Numbered from the stretch's first letter, positions 39,631 through 50,437 are shown. The stretch: DNA of 64,000 nucleotides from Bacteroidota bacterium (GCA_023422565.1 JAFAGR010000083.1:1-64000); one strand, 5' to 3'. Translations and numbers: made by a program. The notes: generated by a model from the sequence alone, not told the origin.

Positions 39631-41904
39631 ATGATGCATAAAATTATTCTGATCCTCTTTTTCTCTCTTCCTTGCGTTCAGGCATTTCCTCAACCTGCGA
39701 GGGTAAATATAATACCACGTCCTCAAATGGTGGTTGTTAATAACGGATATTTTGCACTTACCGAAAGCACAAAGCTGCGTGCCGATGCGGGTTTTGAAAA
39801 CTCTTCATCTTTTTTTCGGGATTATCTGCGCAAATTTTATATGCTTGATATTACTCCCGGAGAAAGCCCAAGAGAAGGTTCGGGGCTTGAAACCATAATC
39901 AGCCTGAGACGCTCACAAGCCTCAGATAACAGTAACGCATACACGCTTTTGGTTTCACCGCGGAAAATTGAGATCCGGTCAGGAAGCGACACCGGAATTT
40001 TTTACGGAATTCAAACTCTCCTCCAATTGCTCCCGGTAGAAAAAACTGCAGAAAAGGCCGGGGTTCTACTAATTCCGTCGGTTGAGGTAACCGATGCACC
40101 GCGCTTCAATTACCGCGGGATCCATCTGGACGTAGCACGGCATTTTTTTGACACTGCATACCTGAAAAAGTTCATCGACCTGCTTGCCCTGCATAAATTC
40201 AACAAATTTCATTGGCACTTAACTGACGACCAGGGTTGGAGGATGGAAGTGAATAAATATCCGAACCTAACGGTTACGGGTAGCTGCAGAGATCAAACCT
40301 TATTGGGAAGATTCGGTTCAGATATTTACGACGGTAAGTCGCATTGTGGATTTTATACGATTGAAGAGATGAAAGGCCTGGTGAATTACGCAGCCAGCCG
40401 TTACATCACAATCATCCCTGAAATAGACATGCCCGGGCATACCACTGCGGCCCTTGCATCCTATCCTTTTCTTGGTTGTACAAAAGGCCCTTACAAAGTT
40501 TCGCAAACCTGGGGTGTGCATAAGGAAGTGATGTGTGCAGGTAATGACAGTACCTACGCATTTATTAAAGAGGTGTTGAAGGAAGTTGCAGGCATATTTC
40601 CATCAACATTAATTCATATTGGTGGAGACGAGGTGCCGAAAGACAGGTGGAAGGCCTGCCCCGTCTGCCAGGCGTGTATGAAAAACGAGGGCTTGAAAAA
40701 TGAAGATGAATTACAGAGTTATTTTATAAACCGTGTGAATAGCCTGGTTAAGGAACTCGGCAAAACCATGATCGGTTGGGATGAAATTCTCGAAGGGAAG
40801 GATGTTCCCGGAACTGTTATCATGAACTGGCGTGGAAGGAAATTCGCCGAGGAAGCTCTTCGTTTAGGCCATCCCGTTATTTTCAGTCCAGACAACCCCA
40901 TGTACCTGAACTTTCAACAATCGCGGAATGAAGATTCTGTTACACAGGGAGGTTACAACCCGCTTGAGAATGTATACGATTACGATCCGATAAAACCAAA
41001 TACCTCAAATGAACTGGTGCTGGGCATGCAGGCAAACCTGTGGACGGAATACATTTCAAATACCGCAAAGCTTGAATACATGGCGCTTCCGCGGTTAAGC
41101 GCTGTCGCTGAGGCAGCGTGGAGTAGTAATGCCGTTAAAGATTTTTCGCATTTTGAAAAACGCCTTCCGGAAATGATGGCCCGCTATAGAATGTGGGGAT
41201 TCAATTTCAGCGATGCCCATTTTGGTTTGCAGCATGAAACCGTTTCTTTGGGCGACAGCGCTATCGGCTGGAAATTGATCAGCCGTACAAAGGGAAAAAT
41301 ATTCTATTGGAGTGAAGGTGAGAAATCTGAAACCGAATACGATCGGCCCATTCCAATATCGGAAACGAAAAAAATATTCGCCCTGTTGAAGGATTCTTCC
41401 GGCAGGCAGATCGGAAATGTAGCCGGTTCGGTTTTGGAGGTGAACAAGGCCACCGGCAAAAAAGTTGCCCTGCGCAATCCGCCGAACTCCATGTATGGAG
41501 GAAGAGGCGGATTTACCTTGGTTGATGGTATACAAAACAATATGGGCATGGTAAAGAGCGGGCAGTTTCTGGGATTTATTGGCAATGATCTTGACGCAAC
41601 GATCGACCTTCGGTTTAAACAACCAATTAATTCAATCACTCTTCATGCCTTTGAACAAAAAGCCAGCTGGATTTACGCCCCACTGTCGGTGGAATTTTTT
41701 GTAAGTAATGACGGGAAGAATTTTCAACCAGTTATCTCCAAAATATACAGGGAGGGTGTTAAAGACCTTACTTACCGGATTGCAGTTAACAAAAAAGCCA
41801 GGTATGTAAAAGTGGTTGCAAAAAACCAGGGCACCATCCCGGCGGGAATGGAAGGGGCCGGAAAAAGATCATGGCTCTTTATTGATGAGATCGAGGTTAA
41901 ATGA
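39631..41904 (+). CDS. secreted beta-N-acetylhexosaminidase (GH20)
   Basis: The 757-residue product has a signal peptide ending near QAFPQP, a GH20b N-terminal domain, then the TIM-barrel catalytic domain with RGIHLDVARHFF, HWHLTDDQGWRMEV and the catalytic pair Asp333-Glu334 in HIGGDEVP. The tail (about 610-757) forms a beta-sandwich like the F5/8 type C or CBM32 carbohydrate-binding domain (SVEFFVSNDGKNFQPV). It releases terminal GlcNAc or GalNAc from chitin fragments or glycans, in the periplasm or outside the cell. No sus-type genes are adjacent. Confidence 0.93.
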   Translation: MMHKIILILFFSLPCVQAFPQPARVNIIPRPQMVVVNNGYFALTESTKLRADAGFENSSSFFRDYLRKFYMLDITPGESPREGSGLETIISLRRSQASDNSNAYTLLVSPRKIEIRSGSDTGIFYGIQTLLQLLPVEKTAEKAGVLLIPSVEVTDAPRFNYRGIHLDVARHFFDTAYLKKFIDLLALHKFNKFHWHLTDDQGWRMEVNKYPNLTVTGSCRDQTLLGRFGSDIYDGKSHCGFYTIEEMKGLVNYAASRYITIIPEIDMPGHTTAALASYPFLGCTKGPYKVSQTWGVHKEVMCAGNDSTYAFIKEVLKEVAGIFPSTLIHIGGDEVPKDRWKACPVCQACMKNEGLKNEDELQSYFINRVNSLVKELGKTMIGWDEILEGKDVPGTVIMNWRGRKFAEEALRLGHPVIFSPDNPMYLNFQQSRNEDSVTQGGYNPLENVYDYDPIKPNTSNELVLGMQANLWTEYISNTAKLEYMALPRLSAVAEAAWSSNAVKDFSHFEKRLPEMMARYRMWGFNFSDAHFGLQHETVSLGDSAIGWKLISRTKGKIFYWSEGEKSETEYDRPIPISETKKIFALLKDSSGRQIGNVAGSVLEVNKATGKKVALRNPPNSMYGGRGGFTLVDGIQNNMGMVKSGQFLGFIGNDLDATIDLRFKQPINSITLHAFEQKASWIYAPLSVEFFVSNDGKNFQPVISKIYREGVKDLTYRIAVNKKARYVKVVAKNQGTIPAGMEGAGKRSWLFIDEIEVK

Positions 41905-42201
41905 GCCGCGGAAAAGTGAGCTAATGAGATCATCCCTTTTCGAATTGTTTTAAACGAAAAGAGGTTAAGTGTGATGACAGAGCTCTGTGATCCGGACCAG
42001 TAGCTCCCAATCATGCGCTCTTGTTTCAGTTTCGCCCATGGTTGAGCTTAAATAATTGATACACAAATTGCTCCCGACCCATTACTCACATTTTCGCAGC
42101 CCGGCCGGTGGAAAATGATTTATCCGTGATCCCAAGAGAAATGCCCAAATTTTAACGAAAAATTGTTATCTTGACTTCTAATTTTTTCAAGTAGCTAAAT
42201 A

Positions 42202-45200
42202 ATGAGAAAACTTCTAGCGCTGGTTACCTTTTCGGTAACTCTTTTTACCTCTGCAAAAGCACAAAATCTTTCTTATTCATGCCCCAGGGATACGATCCTC
42301 GCGTGCGGAAACCCCTGCCTGAATATTGTGGCTACCATTCCCGACATCCGGTCTTTGGCAAGCAACTATACAATTTCAAATATTACACCGCAAACCCAAT
42401 GCTACCCGATTATAGATCCCGGTGGGCCGGGGCCATCTGCGAATCTGGATATTGATGACCGCTACTCTACAACAATAACCCTTCCTTTCACCTTTCCGTT
42501 TTATGGAACTAATTATAATTCACTGGTCATAAGTACGAATGGATACGTTTCATTCGATGTTTCCTTAGCCGGAGGGGCCTCGCACTGGCAAAACCGGGGC
42601 GATTTGCCTGACACAGACTATGACAGGGCTTTGATCATGGGCCCATACCACGACCTTCAACCCGGAGTAACCACTTCTCCCACCCAAAAGATCAAGTACA
42701 ATGTGGTAGGTAACGCGCCAAACAGGTTATGGGTTTTAAGTTTTTACCGTGTTCCACTTTTTGATTGCAACGACCTCATCGAAAATACACATCAAATAGT
42801 TTTGTACGAATCCTCGGGCGTAATCGAAGTTTTCATAAAGGATAAGCAGCTTTGCGACTCATGGCCTATATCAACTCCGGGCTCATCCATGGTTGGTATC
42901 CAGAATTTTGCCCGCAATCTTGGAATTACTGCGCCAAGCAGGAAAGAGTCTGACCCGCCTTGGGGTAGTATCGGCATGAATGAAACCTGGCGCTTTATTC
43001 CGAAAGACGGTCCTACCACTTACCGTAGAACTGAACTGCTTGACGGGTCCGGAACTGTAGTTGCCACCGGTGACACCACAAGAGTGAATGCGAATACATT
43101 TAGTGTTACGTTTCCGAACGTATGCCCTCCCGCAAATCAAACCACAACTTATGTGGTAAAGACCACATACGCTCAGATATTGAACTCTGCAAATACCTAT
43201 TACAGTCTGGATACCATTTTCGTAACCCGACAAAATTCCTTACCGATCGATACTGCCACCACACAAACTGATTGCGGTGGTGCAACGGGTACAATAACCG
43301 CAACGGCAAGCGGCGGAACCCCTCCATACCAGTATTCAATAAATTTTGGTCCGTATCAATCTTCCGGACTTTTCACCGGACTTGCACAAGGTGTTTACAA
43401 CATTGTGGGAATGGATGCTGCGGGTTGTACCGATACGATCCAGGTGCCTATAACCGCACGGGCAAATATTCCCGGTACGGTTACCCAAACAGCAACAGGT
43501 TGCCCCGGTGTGAATAATGGAACGATCACCGTGACTCCCGGAGGAGGAACCGCGCCTTATACTTATTCTCTTGATGGCGGTGCTCCCGTAAACACCAACG
43601 TGATCACGGGCGTTTCAGCAGGGCCGCATACAGTTGTTTTTACTGATGCCAATGGTTGTACCGGAGTAGTGACCACCACAGTTGGTGCAGGATCTTCCAT
43701 TACATCCAGTGCGCCCGTAACAGTGCCCGCAACATGCGCAGGTGCGAATAATGGATCTGCAACCATTAACCCAACCAGCGGGTCAGGTCCATACACCTAT
43801 TCTCTTAACGGTGGAACTCCTCAAACCTCCAATGTATTTACCGGCCTGGCAGGCGGAAACTACAGTGTGCTTATCACTGATGCCGCAGGGTGCACGGGTA
43901 CAAGAACTTTCTTTGTAAATACAGGTGCGGGAATAAGCCTCGCTCCCCCTACTTCTACACCGGAGTCATGCCCCGGGGCGGCAAACGGAACCATCACTGT
44001 CACAACAAACAACGGTACCGCTCCTTTCACTTATACATTGGACGGAGGTACGCCGCAAGCTTCCAACGTTTTCACGGGAGTTAGTTCAGGCTTTCATACT
44101 GTTGTGGTTCGTGACGCTAACAACTGTTCGGCCACACAATCCCTACCTGTGAGTGTGGGTACAGGAATTACGGCTACGGCAACTACAAGCGCCACAGCCT
44201 GTGCCGGTGCTTCCAATGGAAGTATTACCGTTTCTGTAACTCCGGCCGCCGGCACATATACCTATGTGTTGGATGGCGGTACTCCTCAGGGAACGAATAT
44301 CTTCACGGGTGTGGCTGATGGGCCTCACACAGTTATTGTTAGAGACGCAGGCGGTTGTGCCGACACCATAGCGGTAACGGTTGCGGCAGGCTCAAACATC
44401 AATGCTACCACGTCTACTACGTCTACTTCCTGCCCGGGAGTTGACAATGGCGAGATCACTGTAAGTCCAACTAACGGTACCGCACCTTATCAATACTCAA
44501 TTGACGGCACTACCTTCCAGGCCTCGGGAACCTTTACAGGCCTTGCACCGGGTTCATACACCATTACCATCAGGGATGCATCGGGATGTACAGGTACGGC
44601 CACTGAAACGGTAGTTGCTGGTACCTCGCTGAATGGATCCGCTACTGCCTCGCAGTCCACTTGTTCGGCTGCGGCAAACGGATCGGTAACCGCAACAGTT
44701 ACTAACGGTACCGCACCATATACCTATTCGCTTGATGGAATAACTTTCCAGGCCTCCAATACATTTAGCGGCCTTATCGCCGGAAGCTACACGGTAACAT
44801 TCCGCGATGCATCGGGCTGCGAAGGAACAGCAAATGCCACCGTAACTGCGGGGGCCGGCTTTGCAGGTACAGCAACTCAAACCCCGGCTTCATGCCCGGG
44901 TGTAAACAATGGGTCAATCACGGTAACACCGGGTGCTGCGGGTCTTGCTCCCTTCACTTACTCTCTTGATGGAGGTGCGGCGCAAACTTCCGCAACATTC
45001 ACTAACGTGGCTGCCGGTGCCCACAGCGTAGTGATTACAGATGCCGCAGGATGTACAGCAACGGTTGCAATATCTGTATCCGCTAACTCAAATATTTCGG
45101 GCACTGCCGCTACAACAAATGCAAGTTGCCCGGGTGTAGATAATGGCGAAGTAACCATTACCCCGGGTGCCACCGCAACCGCACCATTTACGTACAGCCT

Positions 45201-48200
45201 GGATGGTGGAGCCTCTCAGGCTTCAGCGACCTTTACCGGTTTATCATCAGGTGCACATACGGTTGTAATCACTGATGGAAACGGTTGTTCAGTTCCTGTA
45301 AACTTTACTGTGGGCGTGGGAACACCAATTTCCGGAACGGCTACCAACCCTGTAGATGCAAGCTGTCCCGGAGTAAACAATGGAGAAATAACTATTGTGC
45401 CGGGCGCAACAGCAACTGCACCATTTACATTCAATATGGATGGTGGCCCCTCTCAGGCTTCCGGAACTTTTACAGGTCTTAGCGCAGGGCCACACACAGC
45501 TACCTTTACTGATGCGAACGGCTGCGTTGGCACAGTCAATTTCACTATAAATGCGGGTGGACTGCTTTCAGGCTCATACAGTGAGGTGCCGGCAACATGT
45601 TCGGCAGCAACTAACGGTTCAATTACAATCACACCCACAGCAGGTTCAGGTCCATACCTGTATTCGCTGGACGGCGGCACTCCGCAGGCTTCGGCAACAT
45701 TTACCAACCTTGCTCCGGGACCCTACACCATTACTTTTACAGACGGCCTCGGTTGTTTGTCTGATAACATCTCCGTAACCGTAACCGCTGCACCCGCGCT
45801 TACCTTAACCACCACACCGGTTAATGCAAGCTGCCCGGGCGTAAGCAATGGTTCGGTAACCCTAAATGCAGACCCACTTGCCGTTGCTCCACTAACCTTC
45901 AGTATAGATGGTGGTGCAAACCAGGCTTCTCCCGTATTCACGGGATTGGCGGCGGGTTCACATACCGCAACATTCACCGACGCTAATGGTTGCTCTGCCA
46001 ATGCTACTTTCACCATAGGAGCAAATACAGCAATTACCGGCGTGGCCCAGAATCTCGTTTCAGCCAGCTGCCCCGGAGTTAATAACGGAGAAGCCACGAT
46101 CGTGCCCGGCGCTTCTGCCACAGGGCCGTTCACCTTCAGTATGGATGGAGGTGCATCTCAGGCTTCGGGAACATTCACCGGTTTAAGCGCAGGTCCGCAT
46201 ACGGCTACAATTACCGATGCTAACGGTTGCTCGGCGACTGTGAACTTTACCATTTCGGCCGGCGGGTTATTAACCGGAAGCTATACAGAAGTGAAGGCGA
46301 CATGCCCTGATGCAACTAACGGTTCCATAACCATCACACCTACATCGGGAACAGGGCCTTACCTATATTCTTTAGATGGAGGAGCTGCACAGGCTTCGGC
46401 AACATTCAGCAACCTGGCTCCGGGAAATTATATAGTAACCTTTACTGACGGGTTAGGTTGCTTATCTGAGAATATTGCGGCAACTGTTACTGCCGCTCCT
46501 GCGCTTACATTAACGGCAACACCTGTTGATGCAAGTTGCCCGGGAGTAAACAACGGATCGGTTACTTTAAATCCTGATCCGCTTGCCGTTGGTCCATTCT
46601 CCTTTACTATTGATGGGGGAACTGCCCAGGCCTCGCCGGTATTCACAGGGCTCGCGGCAGGTTCTCATACTGCAACCTTTACGGATGCGAATGGTTGCCC
46701 TGCAACAGTTACGTTCAACATTTCATCCGGCGGCTTGCTTACCGGGTCTTATACAGAAGCGCCTGCTACCTGCCCGGATGCAACTAACGGCTCGATAACC
46801 GTTACGCCGACATCTGGTTCCGGGCCTTATTTGTACTCATTAGATGGAGGCACACCCCAGTCATCATCTACTTTCAGCAATCTTGCGCCGGGAAATTATA
46901 CGGTAACATTTACCGACGGATTAGGATGTTTATCTGAAAGTATTTCAGCAACCGTTACATCCGCACCTGCGCTTACCCTAACGGCAACGCCGGAGGATGC
47001 AAGTTGCCCGGGTGTAAACAACGGATCGGTTACCTTAAATCCTGATCCGCTCGCTGTTGCACCACTTTCGTTCAGCATTAATGGCGGTTCTTCCCAGGCC
47101 TCTCCCGTATTCACAGGTCTTGCCCCGGGTTCTTACACGGCCACGTTCACCGATGCTAATGGTTGCCCCGCAACAGTTACATTCAGCATTGCTTCAGGTG
47201 CAGACCTAAGAGCAGATACAAACTCAACAGAAACAAGCTGCCCCGGAGTAAACAACGGCACTATAACGGTAACGCCTACCAGCGGAACTGCACCTTATCA
47301 ATTTAGTATTGATGGTGGTACGCCACAAGCCGGCGGCACCTTCACCAATCTTGCACCGGGTACTTACAGCATTACGTTTACCGATGTGATCGGATGCTCA
47401 GGAACTGTAACAGAGACTGTCACAGAGGGAATTTCAATCAGTTCAGATATCGCGGAAGTTCACCCGGTATGTAACGATATTGATAATGGTGAGATCACCG
47501 TGACGCCTACAAGCGGGGTGGGTCCTTACTCCTATTCATTGAATGGAGGCGCGGCACAATCTTCTCCAACATTCACATCACTTGCTCCGGGCAATTACAA
47601 TATCCTTGTAACGGATGGCGTGGGATGTACCGGTACAAATACGGCTATTTTAAATACGAATCCCGCAATTACTCTTAGTACCACTAAAACGGATCCGTTG
47701 TGCTTTGGCGCAACCGATGGTTCCATAACCGTGGCCACCACCGGTGGTGTTTCGCCTTATGAATACTCAATTGACGGAGGCACAACCTATCAAAGCAGTT
47801 CAACATTCTCCGGCCTTGCCCATGGATCTTATACGATCACTGTACGTGATAATGTGGGTTGCACAAAACCAGTTACCGAAACGTTGGTAGAGCCTGCTGT
47901 GCTTACGGCATCAGCCCTGTCCACTCCATCTACCTGTGCAGGCGGGGACGGAACCATAACAATTACTGCCGGAGGAGGAACACCCAACTATCTTTATTCA
48001 ATAGATAATGGGGCTTCTTATCCTTTCCAGTCGTCAAACATTTTTACCGTAGGTAAAGGAAGCTATAACAACATCGCTGTAAAAGATGATAATGGTTGCA
48101 CGGTGATATTGTCTGCTGTTGTTGGAGAAGTTGACGTTATGGGGCCGCTTTTTATTGGCAATGATACTACAGTTTGCCAGGGCCAGCCTGTTACGTTTGA

Positions 48201-49137
48201 TCCGGATGTTCACCCGCAGGCCACTGTATTTAAGTGGAGGGAGAATATTTACCTGGACAGCGACACCATTAAAAACGCGACAGCTACACCGGAAGATACC
48301 ACCATGTATATTCTCACGGCACAGTGGGGTGCATGCCAGCGCGAAGACACGATCATGGTTAATGTGCTTTTGCGCCCGATACCGGATGCAGGCTTAGATC
48401 AGCGTATATGCCTTAACGATAGTACCACGATCTCCGGAACAGTATCACATACTTCCGGACCTGTTACTTTAGTTTGGTCTCCTGCAGATCTTGTGCACGA
48501 TGACAGTTCCGCAACCACAATCGCAGTACCGGGTGGAACGCAGATGTACACGCTTACTGCAACTGATAACTATGGATGTAATTTCAGCGTGACTGATTCT
48601 GTTCTTATTATCATGCAGCCTGAAGTGCCTGCTTATGCAGGCGGAGATACCTTGGTTACGGTTAATCTCCCATTCCAGCTAATGGGCAGCGGTGGCGTGC
48701 AGTATTTATGGTCAACCAACTCACCTTCAGCAACAATTCAGGATGCAACAGTGAGAATGCCGGTGGTCACTTCCACAGCGGATGCCAACTTCATGGTGCA
48801 GGTTACCGATATCGCAGGATGTGTGGGTTACGATACTGTTTACGTGCAGGTGTACCAGGGCCCTGAATATTATGTTCCAAATGCGTTCTCGCCAAATGGT
48901 GATGGCCTCAATGATGTTTTCCGCGCTATTCCTGTTGGAATGACAAGGCCCGAATACTTCAGAGTGTTCAACAGATTTGGTGAATTGGTTTTTGAAACTA
49001 ACCAATACCTCAAAGGTTGGGACGGTACTTACAAGGGCAAACTTCAGCCGATGGGCGTTTACATTTGGATACTTAAGGGTGAAGACAGGAAGGGAAGAAA
49101 GGTGGAAATGAAAGGCACCGTAATGCTGGTTCAGTAA
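42202..49137 (+). CDS. giant SprB-repeat surface protein with type B T9SS C-terminal domain
   Basis: The 2311-residue product has a signal peptide (residues 1-20, SAKAQN), an N-terminal region (about 25-345) with a nidogen-like beta domain (TLPFTFPFYGTNYNSLVIS), 21 tandem repeats of about 77 residues (350 to about 1980), three PKD/Ig-like domains (about 1985-2220), and a gliding-motility-associated C-terminal domain (2223-2311, NAFSPNGDGLNDVF). The last is the type B sorting signal for the type IX secretion system, so the protein should be exported and held on the surface. SprB-like repeats occur in Flavobacterium gliding adhesins. Adhesion to a surface or polysaccharide is the likely role. 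Confidence 0.95.
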   Translation: MRKLLALVTFSVTLFTSAKAQNLSYSCPRDTILACGNPCLNIVATIPDIRSLASNYTISNITPQTQCYPIIDPGGPGPSANLDIDDRYSTTITLPFTFPFYGTNYNSLVISTNGYVSFDVSLAGGASHWQNRGDLPDTDYDRALIMGPYHDLQPGVTTSPTQKIKYNVVGNAPNRLWVLSFYRVPLFDCNDLIENTHQIVLYESSGVIEVFIKDKQLCDSWPISTPGSSMVGIQNFARNLGITAPSRKESDPPWGSIGMNETWRFIPKDGPTTYRRTELLDGSGTVVATGDTTRVNANTFSVTFPNVCPPANQTTTYVVKTTYAQILNSANTYYSLDTIFVTRQNSLPIDTATTQTDCGGATGTITATASGGTPPYQYSINFGPYQSSGLFTGLAQGVYNIVGMDAAGCTDTIQVPITARANIPGTVTQTATGCPGVNNGTITVTPGGGTAPYTYSLDGGAPVNTNVITGVSAGPHTVVFTDANGCTGVVTTTVGAGSSITSSAPVTVPATCAGANNGSATINPTSGSGPYTYSLNGGTPQTSNVFTGLAGGNYSVLITDAAGCTGTRTFFVNTGAGISLAPPTSTPESCPGAANGTITVTTNNGTAPFTYTLDGGTPQASNVFTGVSSGFHTVVVRDANNCSATQSLPVSVGTGITATATTSATACAGASNGSITVSVTPAAGTYTYVLDGGTPQGTNIFTGVADGPHTVIVRDAGGCADTIAVTVAAGSNINATTSTTSTSCPGVDNGEITVSPTNGTAPYQYSIDGTTFQASGTFTGLAPGSYTITIRDASGCTGTATETVVAGTSLNGSATASQSTCSAAANGSVTATVTNGTAPYTYSLDGITFQASNTFSGLIAGSYTVTFRDASGCEGTANATVTAGAGFAGTATQTPASCPGVNNGSITVTPGAAGLAPFTYSLDGGAAQTSATFTNVAAGAHSVVITDAAGCTATVAISVSANSNISGTAATTNASCPGVDNGEVTITPGATATAPFTYSLDGGASQASATFTGLSSGAHTVVITDGNGCSVPVNFTVGVGTPISGTATNPVDASCPGVNNGEITIVPGATATAPFTFNMDGGPSQASGTFTGLSAGPHTATFTDANGCVGTVNFTINAGGLLSGSYSEVPATCSAATNGSITITPTAGSGPYLYSLDGGTPQASATFTNLAPGPYTITFTDGLGCLSDNISVTVTAAPALTLTTTPVNASCPGVSNGSVTLNADPLAVAPLTFSIDGGANQASPVFTGLAAGSHTATFTDANGCSANATFTIGANTAITGVAQNLVSASCPGVNNGEATIVPGASATGPFTFSMDGGASQASGTFTGLSAGPHTATITDANGCSATVNFTISAGGLLTGSYTEVKATCPDATNGSITITPTSGTGPYLYSLDGGAAQASATFSNLAPGNYIVTFTDGLGCLSENIAATVTAAPALTLTATPVDASCPGVNNGSVTLNPDPLAVGPFSFTIDGGTAQASPVFTGLAAGSHTATFTDANGCPATVTFNISSGGLLTGSYTEAPATCPDATNGSITVTPTSGSGPYLYSLDGGTPQSSSTFSNLAPGNYTVTFTDGLGCLSESISATVTSAPALTLTATPEDASCPGVNNGSVTLNPDPLAVAPLSFSINGGSSQASPVFTGLAPGSYTATFTDANGCPATVTFSIASGADLRADTNSTETSCPGVNNGTITVTPTSGTAPYQFSIDGGTPQAGGTFTNLAPGTYSITFTDVIGCSGTVTETVTEGISISSDIAEVHPVCNDIDNGEITVTPTSGVGPYSYSLNGGAAQSSPTFTSLAPGNYNILVTDGVGCTGTNTAILNTNPAITLSTTKTDPLCFGATDGSITVATTGGVSPYEYSIDGGTTYQSSSTFSGLAHGSYTITVRDNVGCTKPVTETLVEPAVLTASALSTPSTCAGGDGTITITAGGGTPNYLYSIDNGASYPFQSSNIFTVGKGSYNNIAVKDDNGCTVILSAVVGEVDVMGPLFIGNDTTVCQGQPVTFDPDVHPQATVFKWRENIYLDSDTIKNATATPEDTTMYILTAQWGACQREDTIMVNVLLRPIPDAGLDQRICLNDSTTISGTVSHTSGPVTLVWSPADLVHDDSSATTIAVPGGTQMYTLTATDNYGCNFSVTDSVLIIMQPEVPAYAGGDTLVTVNLPFQLMGSGGVQYLWSTNSPSATIQDATVRMPVVTSTADANFMVQVTDIAGCVGYDTVYVQVYQGPEYYVPNAFSPNGDGLNDVFRAIPVGMTRPEYFRVFNRFGELVFETNQYLKGWDGTYKGKLQPMGVYIWILKGEDRKGRKVEMKGTVMLVQ
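43249..48147 (+). repeat. 21 tandem repeats of about 77 codons in the giant gene
   Basis: Each unit has the pattern C-P-G-(V/A)-x-N-G-x-(I/V)-T-(V/I), then a Tyr/Phe-(T/S)-(Y/F)-S-(L/I)-(D/N)-G-G segment, a (T/V)-F-(T/S)-(G/N)-L box and finally T-D-(A/G)-x-G-C. Two Cys per unit are about 52 residues apart. Units 10-11-12, 13-14-15 and 16-17 form higher-order sets: units 14 and 16 share CPDATNGSI and LGCLSE, while 12, 15 and 17 share NPDPLAV or NADPLAV. Repeat boundaries were drawn by eye. Confidence 0.9.
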
Positions 49138-49155
49138 TAAGAATAAAATTAAAAT

Positions 49156-49186
49156 AAAAAGCTCCGGTGATTCCGGAGCTTTTTTT
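49156..49186 (+). terminator. intrinsic terminator of the giant gene
   Basis: AAAAAGCTCCGG (49156-49167) pairs with CCGGAGCTTTTT around a five-base loop, followed by a T-run to 49186. The A-rich left flank may allow termination on the minus strand too, which would serve the convergent gene ending at 49241. Confidence 0.9.
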
Positions 49187-49240
49187 ATGAATTATCAATA
49201 ACGAACTACGACCGCGGATGGTCGAAAATCTTATGAGATG

Positions 49241-49897
49241 CTATTTCGCTTGGGTCACCTTATGTATGTCGCTAACCAGGATCACATTTTTAGAATATCC
49301 ATTCTTTGAGAAATATATCATCGCATCTGCAACTTGCTTCATGGTACAGTAAGAATTAGGAAACATTTTTTTTACCAATGGCAGCATCCATAAAATATAC
49401 TTATATATTGAAAGAATATGTTTTTGTTTACGGGCAGGTTCAACCAAACTTATGCGAAAACCAAACACCTGTTTAAAAGGCAATTTTGCCAGGTCATTTT
49501 CTGTTTTGCCCTTTACTCTTGCCCATTTCAATTTGCCTTTTTCCGAGCTATCGGTTCCCACGCCGCTCACGTATACAAAGCTCATGTTTGATTTTGAATT
49601 TAATGCGCGGGCAAAAGCAAGCGTAGTATCGTAGGTGGTGATTTTATACTTTTTCTCGTTCATACCCACCGAGCTTACACCGGCACAATAAAAGCATGCA
49701 TCATATCCGTTCAACTTTTCGTCGCCCGGTTTTAATGCTAGAAAATCAGGAACGAGATATTCTTTAAGCTTTGGATGATTTTTGCCCGTAGATTTCCGGC
49801 TTACGCTTAAAATTTCTGTGATAACGGGATTGGCTAAACATTCGAGCAGAACTCCTTCACCGATCATTCCTGTGGTTCCGGTTATAATAACTTTCAT
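49241..49897 (-). CDS. NAD(P)-binding SDR / NAD-dependent epimerase-like protein
   Basis: The 218-residue product has the N-terminal Rossmann motif GTTGMIGEGVLL and the strand KVIITGTTG, then SVSRKSTGKNHPKLKEYLVPDF (here given as two parts of one region), CFYCAGVSSVGMNEKKY and YVSGVGTDSSEKGK. This is the small atypical SDR type (YwnB/HTATIP2-like), often annotated as epimerase or oxidoreductase. The active-site Tyr-x-x-x-Lys of classical SDRs is not clear. The reaction is unknown. Confidence 0.78.
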   Translation of the reverse strand: MKVIITGTTGMIGEGVLLECLANPVITEILSVSRKSTGKNHPKLKEYLVPDFLALKPGDEKLNGYDACFYCAGVSSVGMNEKKYKITTYDTTLAFARALNSKSNMSFVYVSGVGTDSSEKGKLKWARVKGKTENDLAKLPFKQVFGFRISLVEPARKQKHILSIYKYILWMLPLVKKMFPNSYCTMKQVADAMIYFSKNGYSKNVILVSDIHKVTQAK

Positions 49898-49969
49898 ATG
49901 CTATTTTTCTACCCGAACATCCATCACGCCAACCGATGCCCCATTATAACCCCATAAGAGCTTTGTTAC

Positions 49970-50437
49970 TTGGTTCATCAAAAAACTTGGCAGATGGGAA
50001 ATCCCGTTAACAGCTTCTTTTCAGGATATAAAGATGCATTAAAAGCGAATTCTCCACTACAAATAACCATAACAGGGAAGAAACACAAGGAGATCCTAAC
50101 ATTTGAAGTTCAATCTGCGAAACGGGAATTCGTCCAAAACGCTTTATTTTACTGGTTCATGTACTCATTGTCATGCATCGAGAGGTACAGGGCCAATGAA
50201 GATCGCTGCTGGTTTCAGAAAATTATGATCCAGGCTTTACAAAACTTTTTTTGGCCCCTGATCGATGATCTATTACCCCCAATTTATCATTGCAAGATCC
50301 GCCAGCACAATCGCCGCTACGGCTTCCAGCACCGGCGGCACACGCAATCCTATCACAAGATCATGCCGGCCCTTTACTTCGAGAACTTCTTCTTCGCCGG
50401 TGGCAAAATTATGTGTCCGCTGCGGTTGAGGAGTTGA
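49970..50437 (+). CDS. doubtful open reading frame in the gap before aroC
   Basis: The frame is open for 155 codons; the first 100 (49970-50270) occupy an otherwise empty 375-bp gap and look partly protein-like (NSFFSGYKDALKANSPLQI, FQKIMIQALQNFFWPLIDDL), the last 55 are antisense to aroC and basic. It has no known domain and no clear start signal (GTG-like or later ATG at 49996). It may be a real short gene overlapping the 3' end of aroC, or chance. The gap shows no other feature. Confidence 0.25.
   Translation: MVHQKTWQMGNPVNSFFSGYKDALKANSPLQITITGKKHKEILTFEVQSAKREFVQNALFYWFMYSLSCIERYRANEDRCWFQKIMIQALQNFFWPLIDDLLPPIYHCKIRQHNRRYGFQHRRHTQSYHKIMPALYFENFFFAGGKIMCPLRLRS

Noticed and set aside
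41934..41963. Hairpin (CTTTTCG/CGAAAAG) between the hexosaminidase gene and the giant gene
   Set aside because: Long loop and no T-run, so a terminator cannot be supported; left without a feature.
45723..46133. Repeated antisense frames in the giant gene
   Set aside because: They arise from the repeat structure of the sense gene and recur at each unit.
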